DNA of 64,000 nucleotides from Globisporangium splendens (Eukaryota > Oomycota > Peronosporomycetes > Pythiales > Pythiaceae), in contig VFIW01000110.1 of assembly GCA_006386115.1 (NCBI GenBank), positions 1-64,000 of the forward strand, in the 5' to 3' direction. Of this stretch, positions 1 through 9,516 are shown piece by piece (the stretch's first letter is position 1; each line of letters opens with the position of its first letter). A program made the translations under genes and the position numbers. The notes under the pieces were generated by a model, which had not been told where the DNA came from, searched no databases, and worked only from the letters and a program-made list of their open reading frames with translations.

Positions 1-899
1 AGTTTAATGCTGCCCGTCTGTGGCTCGACATCGATTTCTGTGTGACTCAGTTCCACTGCCTTAAACAGACAGAGTATGGAAGCAGGCGTTGCATTGGCAC
101 TTGTGCCTACAGACAGATCTGCAGAAAAGCTTCCTGGATGACGACCGAGACTGTGGGCACACGCTTCCCTCTTTCGATTAATGAGGAGAAACCATCTCCA
201 AAGTGCCTCGAGACACCGGTTAGGCTGTCGATTCCGGCGCTGAAAATCGCTAAATGGCCTCATGCGGACGGAGGAACAAGTTGCCAAATCTTCGAGAGAT
301 GAGGAAACTTCGACGTTGAAGTGCAATGTCTCGGTTCAAGAAAACTGCACTTTTTCGTGCACACCTTCCTTCGAAACGCATCCGCAGACATTATTGTATT
401 TTCCAATTCAAGAATAGAGAGATAAATGCTCAAACAAAGCTATCACTTCTGTTTCTGAATTTATACTGAATGCGTCTTGAACGTAAGCAACTCCTCACCA
501 CACGTTTTGTCAGACACCACACAACACTACTCAACCAACAACACCACGCGCCGCAAGCAGGTCCGTTCTATGACTTGAGATGGGTGTGCGCATCGGAGCC
601 TCTCGGAGGCCAGTCGTTCGAGCCGTAGACGCCTGAGACCGTATCTATGTCCATGCATTTGTTGGGTGCAGCTTCATGACATCGTCGTGTTACTGCACCA
701 CCGGCAATGCTTGCCGATCCTCATGGTGCTGTCCCTGTCATCCTTGGTTGCGTGGACACCCTCCTCCACGTTGAAGTGCAGGCGGCTTTTCTGAAGCACT
801 CGCAGCTTCAACGTTGCTGCGAACATGCCGTCGTCCAGGTCGTGTGACTCCAAGCCCATACATGATTGATTTCTCTTTAACAAAACACACAAAATGGCT
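1..899. other. Intergenic stretch, no supported gene
   Basis: Short open frames are present but they use non-ATG starts, show no domain and have no splice-consistent extension. The right-hand part is the 3' flank of the minus-strand transporter. I see no repeat or RNA gene here. Confidence 0.5.
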
Positions 900-2625
900 C
901 TATGCGACCGAGAGCTTGCCGGCTTCCTTCTCGACGGCCTCTTTCTCCTCCTCTGGGGTTTTGACCCCCTTGTGGATCAGTCCCAAGAAGCAGTAGAAGA
1001 GCAGCACCGGCGCCGCAAACACGATGAAGATGTCGGTGTAGTTGCCGTGCAGCGTGTTCTGCGTCCACGGGTTGAACGCGTAGTTGAGCAGCCCCATGAA
1101 GAACGAGCAGAGCGCGAGGAAGCACTGCAGACTGCCGTACACTTCAGCTGGGAAGCACACAACTGCAGCAGACAAGAGTAAAACAAAATTAGTTCCCTTG
1201 ATCTAGGTACCCACGACAATGGATGGACAGCATGAACTTACTGATGTAGGCGAACTGGAGCGAGTAGAAGAACGCCTGCGAGAGCGAGTACCAGAGCAGC
1301 GTGATGATCTGCACGTGGAGCGAGTTGATTTTCAAGAACCCGATGAAGAGGTGCACGAGCACAGTCGTGATGCCGAACGAGATGCGGAAGCCGTACTTGT
1401 GGATCACCATCCCCACGAGCGGCGTGAACACGAACGAGCTGTTGCCGATGAGCGGCACCAAGTAATTGACGTAGAGATCAGCCGTGGACTCATCGTCGCC
1501 CGCGAGCTTGTAGATGATGTTGGGGATCGCACCGCCCGCGAACGCGAACCAGGTCGAGATCCAGCCGAAGAAGACGCCGAAGAACCACAGGTCCGGACGC
1601 TTGAACTGCTCCTTCAGCGCTGGCCACATGGTCGTTGGTTTCTGAGGCGCAGAAATGAACACGAGTTAGCAACTAGAAAAGCAAACCATGGTGGGGATAG
1701 CAACGTACCACAAATCTTGGTGTTCGCCACTTGAACCCAGAGAGCGTGTAGTACTTGCTGACTTCGGAGTTCGAGCGCAGTGGGTACGTGACCCATGCGA
1801 CCAGCATACACGCGACGGAGAACACACTACAGAGAAGCGCATGAGCGTTAGCCAGAAGTACACGACAAGCAACCATATTGACTCCGAGTGTGCATCTTAC
1901 GCGTAGAAAAGGAAGAAACCTCTGCGCGTGATGCCGTGGATATGGAGCAGCATGAACACGTAGCCTGCGGCGTTGAAGAGACCCGAGATCGTACTGGTGA
2001 CGAAACCTTGACGGTCAAAGAGCTGCACGAACTGGAACGAGCAAATGTAGACAGAGTAGCCGCCGATCCCGAGACACGAGTAGCCGACGATGATCGACAC
2101 GCCCTTGCCGACCGTGGACTCGCCGTACGCGAGCATGATGTTGCCCATGAACGTGACCACGAAGCCGATGAACACACAGAGACGTGGACCGATGATGTCC
2201 AGTAGGAAGCCGAAGAGTGCGTTCGCGAGACTCAGACACAGGAACGCGGTCGAGAAAATGTACTGGAGCCACACTTCCTGTCTGGCGCACGTCACGCCGC
2301 TGAGCTCCTCACCAGCAGCACAGAGCTCTTTCCACTGACCTTCGTCCACAAGCAGCGTGTACAACGGACCGAAGCTAAATAGTTTACGCAAGACACATGC
2401 GTTAGTCTAGCGGCTGGAAGCACCATCAGCAGCTCAGATAGCACGAACTTACCCGAGGATCAAGCCGCCGGACATGAAGGTGATGAGGAACGCTGCGAGC
2501 AGCAGGATGGACAGGCGACTCACGCGCCAGTTGGACATACTGTTCTGCACGGCCAAGTCGTCATTTTCTGGCTTGCCAGTCAGGTCGACGTACGCTGCGG
2601 TCGTGGGCGTCAACGGGATCTCCAT
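900..2625 (-). CDS. SLC43-like major facilitator superfamily transporter, 5 exons
   Basis: Probable plasma-membrane transporter of the MFS, closest in feel to the SLC43 (LAT3/LAT4) amino-acid carriers. The exons on the minus strand are 2625-2453, 2374-1901, 1826-1709, 1641-1242 and 1162-900. All borders are GT..AG and the phases join into about 475 aa. The start is the ATG at 2625; the frame is open a little further upstream but has only a TTG. The protein has a short polar N-terminus, a first membrane helix (LSILLLAAFLITFMSGG), the SLC43-like segment GPLYTLLVDEGQW, the MFS loop-2/3 type motif FGFLLDIIGPR, a long central polar loop around KWRTPRFV and an acidic C-tail. Substrate is inferred from family only. 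Family MFS is sure; SLC43 is likely. Confidence 0.85.
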
Positions 2626-2667
2626 GGTTTCCAAGTCCGGGAGCAAGTGGCTCGCTGAAAACTGAGG

Positions 2668-2687
2668 CTAAATGCGAGTGAGAACCA
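2668..2687 (-). promoter_or_regulatory. Oomycete initiator-like element upstream of the MFS transporter
   Basis: On the minus strand the sequence reads TTCTCACTCGCATTTAGC about 45 nt before the ATG. It resembles the oomycete Inr plus flanking promoter region (TCATTYYNCAWTTT). This is a pattern match only; no TSS evidence is available. Confidence 0.35.
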
Positions 2688-2689
2688 GC

Positions 2690-4776
2690 CGCGAAATTGC
2701 GATATGCTGAGCTGGAGAAGGGTGGCTCTGGAGGGTGTGAGTGAGGAAGGAAGCAGAGTGAGCTGCTGAGGTGGGGCTCATGTCGAAGTTGTCACACCCA
2801 TCCCCTCACTTGAGTGGCCCTGCTCAGTTTTTGATGATAGAGGATCCTTGCATAATGCTTAGAAGTATTAGAGGGTCTTTTTGATTGTAGTAAACTATGG
2901 AGAGCAGACAAGCAGGTTGTGTCTGCTTTGGATACTTCTGGAGCACAAACAACGTGCAAGAGACAGGGCGATTGCGCAAAGCCGCGACGGATGATGCGAG
3001 TGGATGGCTAGATGGAACAGCTCAACAAGTCCAGTTCCCCGACTTGTACAGGTTTTATGTCAGCTATTTAAGCATTTATTGACAGACCAAAGTAGATAAA
3101 AATGCATACAATGCGCATAATATAAAGAATTGGGTTGCAATATTTGGAGGGTTGTCACAATCATCACTGACTGTTTTGCAGCATAACTATCTCCAGCAAA
3201 AAGAAAAATGCTGGTGCTTTGAGTCAACCCAGCAGTGTCCAAGAGTAATTCACAAATGCACGAGCTTCTCGCCACCACCATTTGGTTATGGCTGTAAGGT
3301 GAGGTATATTCAGGTACAATTTCTGACGGTCACCACCATTTGCTTGTTCTTCATGCCTCATCCCGCTGGTTGATCACGAGTCCAGTCTGACGTGCTCACT
3401 GCTAAGTCCAGGCATCTTCGCCTCCCCATACTGGTTTGATCACGGCGTCCATCGCAATGAGTGTAGTAAGCAGCGGCTCGAGATGATTCCCGGGAGGTGC
3501 ACGCACAAGTTGAAATGGCGAGGCGCTTCGTTCGAATGAGAGCCTGATATAATAGAAACCGAATGCAGGTTTGGACGAGCCCTCAATTGGCTACAGCAGC
3601 AACAAAAGTTACTTCGTGTGTGTCGTGCGTCGACATTGCTCTTTGAACCTCAGATGCCGTTTGAGCATCTGCATATAACGCCTGCGACACAGAAGAGAAC
3701 GCTGCCGACGCTCGAGGCGTCACCTCAGATGCGCCACCGCCGATTGGACTGCAGATTAATTGCTATCACAATCGATCGATCATTCCCTCTCCTGCCGGAT
3801 CGGGTGCCGGGCATGAGTGGAGTGGTTCTTTTTTCTGTGTATGAAATAATAGAGAGCCGGTCAAGAGATCTGACGGAGCACGGTTTGTTTACACCCCAGA
3901 GCCGCGGGTTTTGAAAAAGTAGGCTCTTTTACAAAGACTGCGTGTCGTTTGCACAACCTGCGAGCAAACTGAAGATCATGTGTTCGCTTTTGGTCAGATC
4001 ACAGATTAGAAAGTTCAATTTGAACCTGATGTGTGTCAGCGTCCAACTTCACCCAGGCTCATGAAACGTATTGAAGCTGCCTAAGCGACAGAAGAGCTCT
4101 TGAGACCATGGTCATCTACTGTATCTGGTTTGCTTTGCCAGTCTCCTGCGTCTGATTCAACGCAAGCAATATCGATATGCACACCGCACTGTAGAGTCCA
4201 CATGGACTCGACAGCCTGTCAAGAGCTCATGAACCAAGAGAGCGAGTCGCTTATCAAAAACGACCGTAAAGTTTTAGGCTCGCTGGGTCACTTCAGCAAC
4301 TGCAGAAGGGTTGCTTCGTGCATGCAAGCACCTCGCAGCATCATTCGCTGTTCGCAACGTACAGTAGGCTCGGTTGACACAACAGTATTGTGACGCAACG
4401 CTGGCGAAATGAATGCGAACGTGTCCATCCAGTCTTACTCACGCAGGGTCCGAGAACAGAAAGCATCCTGCTGAACGGCAGTGCATTAGAGTGACGTCGA
4501 GGCGCATCACTGACTGGTTTGCGCAATGCCGACTTGCATGCGCACAAAGAGAGAGGAGCGAAGAGAAAAGGGATGCATTCTCAACGCAGCTTTCTTGTCT
4601 TCATAGCCTCCGCTAGTCTTGTATATTCTCACCGACACACACACCATAAAACAATCTATAAACCATACACATCCCTGCGTCTCAAAGCACCTCTGGGATC
4701 CTCCTGACCTCGCACCACAGCCATTCAAACCACCCACGAATCGTGAGACAGCTGACCCAAACGATCTTCAGCCACC
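2690..4776. other. Intergenic stretch of about 2.1 kb, no supported gene
   Basis: AT content is higher than in the flanking genes. Several open frames of 60-100 codons occur on both strands, but none has a recognisable domain, consistent codon use or good splice sites. It separates the MFS gene from the first lumazine-synthase paralogue. Confidence 0.5.
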
Positions 4777-5300
4777 TCATGGCTGGTCTTCCGCGTCTTC
4801 ATCGAGCTGTTTGCTCAGTCGCGCGAGCTCCACCAGCGTCTGCGCACACGCCGAGCCGTGGTCGTCCGAGACCGGGTCGTGGTCGCTGGCTTTCCCAATG
4901 AACGTGAGCGCTTGCTCCTCGCTGAGGCACACCAAGACACCGTAGGCAACACGCACCTTGCCCTCGTTCAGCCTCATGATACCGTGCGCCACGGCCTCGC
5001 TCTTGCAGTCAAGCTTGCTGGCGTCCTCGTCGCGGATGATGCATCCGAGACAGACAACGCCATCGAGGCTGTCGTCACCTCTCATCATTGCCTTCGTCGC
5101 GTACGGTAGATCGAACTGGCGCTGGACGGTGCAGTAGCTCAGACCGTTGCGCGCGACGTCCTTGGCGAGCAGCGCTCTCTTCATGCCGGTCACGAGTAGC
5201 CCCACACGTTGGCGTGCGCGCGAGCCGACACGATCCCGAACTTGAGACCGCGGTCGTCCTCTTCGATGAAGCCGATGCGTCGGATCTCCTTCGTGGCCAT
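4777..5300 (-). CDS. Lumazine-synthase-fold paralogue 1, no Cys tail, one frameshift
   Basis: This is a homologue of 6,7-dimethyl-8-ribityllumazine synthase (RibH), which normally makes the riboflavin precursor. The ATG at 5300 opens MATKEIRRIGFIEEDDRG and then KFGIVSARAHANV. The frame stops after the C4 run at 5200-5203. One more base there would continue into LLVTGMKRALLAKD and the rest of the domain (FDLPYATKAM, DGVVCLGCIIR, VAYGVLVCLSEEQA). About 175 aa, the usual RibH length. The catalytic-loop consensus T-x-H-F is replaced by D-A-S-K, so the active-site His is absent, and the phosphate-binding Arg after EEQA is also missing. It ends soon after the last helix with an acidic DEDAEDQP and no Cys-rich tail, unlike the two paralogues downstream. 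Either slightly mis-sequenced or newly broken. Confidence 0.75.
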
Positions 5301-5668
5301 CGCGAGCAAAGCGATACGAATGCTGTTGTGTGTTTGTGGACTTGGACTGAGGCCAATTGGCATTTTCTGAAGTGCACATGCTCCCGTTGAAGAGCGAGAC
5401 GCCGAGTGTGTGTGGGTGCCTTTTTTTTTCTTCTAACGGTGCGAACTTCAACAGTGGCATCCACTGAATGTCGATAACCGGTTAGTTTACGGTCACACCT
5501 TTACTCAACAGTCAATGTGTATTGTGCACAATGTGCATTGTTGAGCAGCATGTATTGTATTATGCATTGCGCCTTGTTTTGTTGACAGAGCAAACACTCA
5601 CACAACCAGCATCGCTTGCATTGCATTATTGTTTTGCACACTCAACAACAGCAGCAGCAGCAAGCAAC

Positions 5669-6624
5669 ATGGCCACTGTCGACAAGTTCGCGTACCCCGA
5701 GTACTACGACTTCCCCCCGTTCTTCACGTGCGTCTTCTCCATATACATACACACACACACTCGTTCTATATGGTGTCCTATATAACGCTCTCTCGCTCTC
5801 TATGAACCAGCCTGCAGCCCGTGCGCGCGACGCGCGAGAAGCAGCTCGTGCTCTGGAAGCAGCTCATTTTGGAATATCACCGCACGCACGGCCTGCCGCT
5901 CTTCCAGCCCTTCTCCTCCGTGCTCTTCGAGAACGTCAAGATCTCCCGTACGCTCTCGTGTGTAGATGTATATGGAGAACTAGCTGTCCTAATGCCTCTA
6001 TTCTTTGTAAATGTGTGTATGCGCAGGCAAGATGGCGCAGGAAGGCCGACTGGCAGTGGTCGAGTACCTCATCCGCTGCGGCAACGGCTCGTGGGAGGAT
6101 GAGACGCGCACGCGCTGCCGCATCATGTGGAAAAAGCCTGCCGAGTGGGCTGCCGAGATCTACGACTTTGTACGCGTGTATACACTTGAAAGTAGTGTGT
6201 GTATAAGCTCACATTTGTGGATGATGACAACAGGCCAAGCAGCGCGCGATGATCGGGAACGTGTTTACGGTCTACGAGCTGTACGCAGGCGAAGAAACCC
6301 TCGGCTCCAGTGCGTATTGTTTGCATAATGTGTGCTATTTTATATATACACAACAAATGTGGCAGCTGACACTGTTGTTGATTTGAAAAGGTCTGCATGG
6401 CATGGAGCCGTGGCTGCTCCGCGAGGCGCTCAAAGTGCTCGAATCCGAGGGCAAAGTGCGTCTTTATACATAACAACAATGTGCATTGGCGTCGCATTGT
6501 TGCAACAATATTGCTGACAATGTTGGTTTGTTTGTTATATATGTATATATGCAACAAATAGGCGGCGATCATCGCCGGCGAGACGTGCGAAGAAGACGGC
6601 GTCAAGTTCCTAGGCACCGATTAA
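5669..6624 (+). CDS. VPS25: VPS25, ESCRT-II subunit, 6 exons
   Basis: ESCRT-II subunit that links cargo recognition to ESCRT-III on endosomes. Exons: 5669-5727, 5811-5947, 6027-6169, 6234-6309, 6391-6455 and 6562-6624, joining to 180 aa against about 176 in human. The N-terminus MATVDKFAYPEYYDFPPFFT followed by LQPVRATREKQL matches the VPS25 start (YDFPPFFTLQPN). The two winged-helix halves carry LFENVKI, RCRIMWKKPAEWA and, near the end, VFTVYELYAGE and GLHGMEPWLLREALKVLE. Introns are 64-106 bp and AT-rich with GTRCG donors. It lies between two lumazine-synthase paralogues, with no evident functional link. Confidence 0.93.
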
Positions 6625-6962
6625 ACAATGGGACTTTTTGGCTTTGTTTGTGTATATATGCTATGGTTTTGCGTACATATGTGCTTTGGTTTATGCGAAC
6701 TTTTCTTTCAGCGCATGTCGCTGTTGAAGGGACGAGACGTCCAGTGACGACCCCCAGTAGCCTGGGTACCTGGGTGCGCGCGTCTCATTACGATGTCAAC
6801 TGCCACGAATGTCTGTGTGTATATTATATATTTGTCTTCTAGACATGCCGCCGTTGGAAGAGCACGCATTTCTCAAACGGTTGTCGAGAAAGAGGCAGAA
6901 GTTCCTGAGATCGCATTTCCCGAAACGAGTGCTTAGCGACAGACACGCAACACGAAGAAGAA

Positions 6963-7814
6963 ATGGCGACGACGCACGCTGACTGCACGCACCACGACTC
7001 CCAGATGACCTTCAAGCCCGTTCTCGTCGAAGAACCCGGCGCGATCGCGTCGCCCAAGCTCGACGGCTCGGGGCTGCACGTCGGCATCGTGTACACGCGG
7101 CAGTCCCAGGAAGTGGTGAACGCGCTGGTGACGGCGTGCCGCGCGGAACTGCTGTTCAAAGGCGTGCCGCGCTCGAACGTCCATGAGCTGCAGGTCTCGC
7201 TGCCGTTCGAGATCCCGTACGCGCTCAAACGCATGCTGCAGGCGGCTCCAGGACGTCACTTCTTCGACGCCGTGGTCTGCATCGGCTGCATAGTCAAGGG
7301 CGAGACGCTGGGGTTTGAGTTTGCGGCTGAAGCCGTGACGCGCGCCAATGTGAAGCTCGGCATGAAGATGAAGACCCCCGTGATCAACGGCGTGCTCACG
7401 TGCACGGACGCAAGCCAGGCGCATATGTGCTCGGGGCTGAGTGGGGACAAGACGCGAAGCTGCAACTTCGGCGTGGAATTTGCGCAGTCGGCGATTGAGA
7501 TGGCGCTTTTCAACCGCAACGCGATGTGCGCGATGGTGGCGCACTGCAAGTGCGACTGTCACAGCTGCAAGGAAGAGAAAAAGGAGTGCTCGTGCGCGCG
7601 TGGCTGTGAAAAGTGTGAGAGCTCCGCGAAGGGCTGCGGCTGCAGCGATTGCCAGCAAAGTCAATGCCAGCAAAGTCAATGCCAGCAAGGACATGAAGGT
7701 AGCCAGGGTCAAGCTTCAGGCTCGAAGAACTCCGTGGCCGAGTCGACGCAGCACTCGTTGCAAAAGGGGGAATGCGGCGAGTGTGGATGCGTGGGCAGCA
7801 GCAAGAGCAAGTGA
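6963..7814 (+). CDS. Lumazine-synthase-fold protein with Cys-rich metallothionein-like tail (paralogue 2)
   Basis: 283 aa in one exon from the ATG at 6963. Residues about 35-185 are a lumazine-synthase domain: LHVGIVYTRQSQEVVNALV (strand 1), the substrate-loop FEIP at 82-85, DAVVCIGCIVKGET at 102-115, TPVINGVLTC and NFGVEFAQSAIEMAL. The catalytic His position (T-x-H) is Gly117, and the conserved Arg after the QA motif is replaced by Cys (AHMCSG). Residues 195-275 hold 16 Cys in CxC and CxxC spacing (CKCDCHSC, CSCARGCEKC, GCGCSDC, then two QQSQC units encoded by a 15-bp direct repeat). This resembles a metallothionein. The fold suggests an oligomer (pentamer or larger) displaying metal-binding tails. 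Enzyme activity looks lost; metal binding is inferred from composition only. Confidence 0.88.
   Translation: MATTHADCTHHDSQMTFKPVLVEEPGAIASPKLDGSGLHVGIVYTRQSQEVVNALVTACRAELLFKGVPRSNVHELQVSLPFEIPYALKRMLQAAPGRHFFDAVVCIGCIVKGETLGFEFAAEAVTRANVKLGMKMKTPVINGVLTCTDASQAHMCSGLSGDKTRSCNFGVEFAQSAIEMALFNRNAMCAMVAHCKCDCHSCKEEKKECSCARGCEKCESSAKGCGCSDCQQSQCQQSQCQQGHEGSQGQASGSKNSVAESTQHSLQKGECGECGCVGSSKSK
7670..7699 (+). repeat. Short direct repeat coding for QQSQC units
   Basis: Within the tail of paralogue 2, a 15-bp unit (tgccagcaaagtcaa) is repeated exactly, and a third, partial copy (tgccagcaa) follows. This suggests tail growth by local duplication. Confidence 0.7.
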
Positions 7815-8132
7815 GCTATGGAGGCGAGCTCACGAAACGAGGCATGAGGTCGCGTTTCTTATGGAGCGAGAGCACCATGTCTAATGCGTTGTGGTGTATG
7901 TGTTTGTGTCGTGGCTTGAAAAGTTGGCGGCGTGCTATTTGATTCATTTGTTTAGTATTTGAGTGGCTTGTTTTGGCTTCTTGACTTTCGTTGTTGCTGT
8001 TGGCTCAAGGTGGTGACCCAAAGCTCCTAGAAGATGTACTCACTCAAAGAGACGAACCGCCTGGTGGGTTCGTCATGTGCGTTAGGACGACGATGATCAC
8101 ATTAAGCTGCCTTGCAGCGATGGGACCCATTC
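7815..8132. other. Intergenic spacer
   Basis: It holds the 3' flank of paralogue 2 (T/G-rich) and the 5' flank of the broken secreted-protein gene. No other feature is seen. Confidence 0.5.
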
Positions 8133-8811
8133 ATGGTCTCTACAAAGCTTCTCGTCGCCGCCTTTGTCGTGCTCGCTGCCTCGGCAGTCGATGCGCACAG
8201 CACGCTCGACAAGTCAGGGCTCACCTTCACGGTCAAGGCACACAGCGACGACTTTTCCGCGACGGTGCCCATGAACAAACTCACGCCGCAGTGGGACGAG
8301 ATCTTCGCCAACTATCCAAGCTGGACCGCGAACACCAAGGCGTCCTCGTACAAGTCGCTCAAGGAGTTCATTTTCAAGAACCAGGAATTGAGGAAGGGCC
8401 GCGTTAGCAACCCAAAGACGGCCGAGTGTGGCTTCACGGACCCGAACAAAGGTCCTGTGCAGGCGCTGTCAACCAACTCAAATGGTACGGCGACTAGATG
8501 AACCATCCGAGTCCGTGCGAGGTGTGATGCGACAACGAGATCGCCGTCCCGTTCACGAGCGATTGCGCGGCGAGCTTCCCGCAGGGCAAGACCCCGCACA
8601 ACAAGGCCAAGTGCGTGGGCAAGAACCACTTGACCCTCTACTGGATGTCGACGCTCTCGGAGTGGCAGGTGTACATCGACTGCGCCAAGACCGGCAACGG
8701 CAGGAAGCTCGAGGACCAAGAGGCTGCCTGGGAGGCGACGCAGCCAACTCGCCCTCGCTGTATTTTGGCTATGCAATGCATGCCCAACTCGAGCGAGAGT
8801 GGAACAACTAA
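8133..8811 (+). pseudogene. Secreted protein gene, disrupted by frameshifts and a TGA
   Basis: The ATG at 8133 opens MVSTKLLVAAFVVLAASAVDA, a clear signal peptide with a likely cleavage before HSTLDKSG. The mature part continues to NSNGTATR and then stops. The next frame (shifted as if one base were missing near 8490) reads NHPSPCEV, a TGA, then CDNEIAVPFTSDCAASFPQG, KCVGKNHLTLYWMSTLSEW and QVYIDCAK. A third shift near 8725 gives GDAANSPSLYFGYAMHAQL and a stop at 8811. Both shifts are repaired by adding one base. The Cys-containing, Trp-rich C-terminal half looks like oomycete extracellular proteins, but I do not recognise the family. It is either a young pseudogene or a poorly resolved consensus. 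It sits between two lumazine-synthase paralogues. Confidence 0.6.
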
Positions 8812-9495
8812 ACCCCACCACATAATGAAATACGCCTATTGGATACTGTGTCTCCGTCGTTAATGAGTTCTTTGCATCTTAGTATCTGTCCTTCTTCAAA
8901 AGCTCTCTACGATGACGAGCGTGTGGCAGCACTGAGAGAGCGACAGAATGAGCTGAGCACCTAGCTTCCACGGAGAGTATTTGGGATTGAGGAAGGGGAA
9001 AAGTCGAAGCTGAAAACCCCCTCCCTGTGGCTTGTGTAACGCTGCGCTGCGTCGTGGTAAAATCTGCACACAATCATGCTCTCTTCTGCATGCGCATATT
9101 GTTTCTCTTGCTGATCTTGGTGTCCTTGGCCATGTCTCACACTTGAAGAGACGCAAAGAACCCACGCCACTCTGCACGCTCTCTTAGATGAACCCTTTCC
9201 GTTTTTGCTGCACATAATCAGCTGGTGATTGAACGCAACCAATGCTTTGGCAACAACTCCATTCCCAGAAACCATTCGGCATGGGTACACTCAGGACCTC
9301 ACGACAGTTGAATATGCGCATCCAACTGTGTGCCAAACTGTCGGTGCTCGATCCAACTGCCACGAGCTCAACGCCATCGTCTCGCTGTGAAGGAAGCGAC
9401 CAGGCGTCGAGCATATCCACTTCGCGCCGTTAGAAGCACGCGCATGTCTCTCTTTCTTCGCTGCTCGCACTCATCCGTACCATCCCCATACGCCT
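8812..9495. other. Intergenic spacer
   Basis: About 680 bp between the broken secreted-protein gene and paralogue 3. No supported gene, repeat or RNA. Confidence 0.5.
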
Positions 9496-9508
9496 TTCAT
9501 TGTTCAAC
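9494..9508 (+). promoter_or_regulatory. Oomycete initiator-like element before paralogue 3
   Basis: The sequence CTTTCATTGTTCAAC, about 20 bp upstream of the ATG at 9517, resembles the oomycete Inr (TCATTYYNCAW). Position suits a short 5' leader. Pattern match only. Confidence 0.4.
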
Positions 9509-9516
9509 ACGACAAG

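Noticed and set aside
6933..7712. Minus-strand open frame of 259 codons opposite paralogue 2
   Set aside because: Shadow of the real gene; no domain, biased composition.
7545..7814. Cys tail of paralogue 2 as a frameshift artefact
   Set aside because: The tail follows the lumazine-synthase domain in the same uninterrupted frame, and paralogue 3 has the same design.
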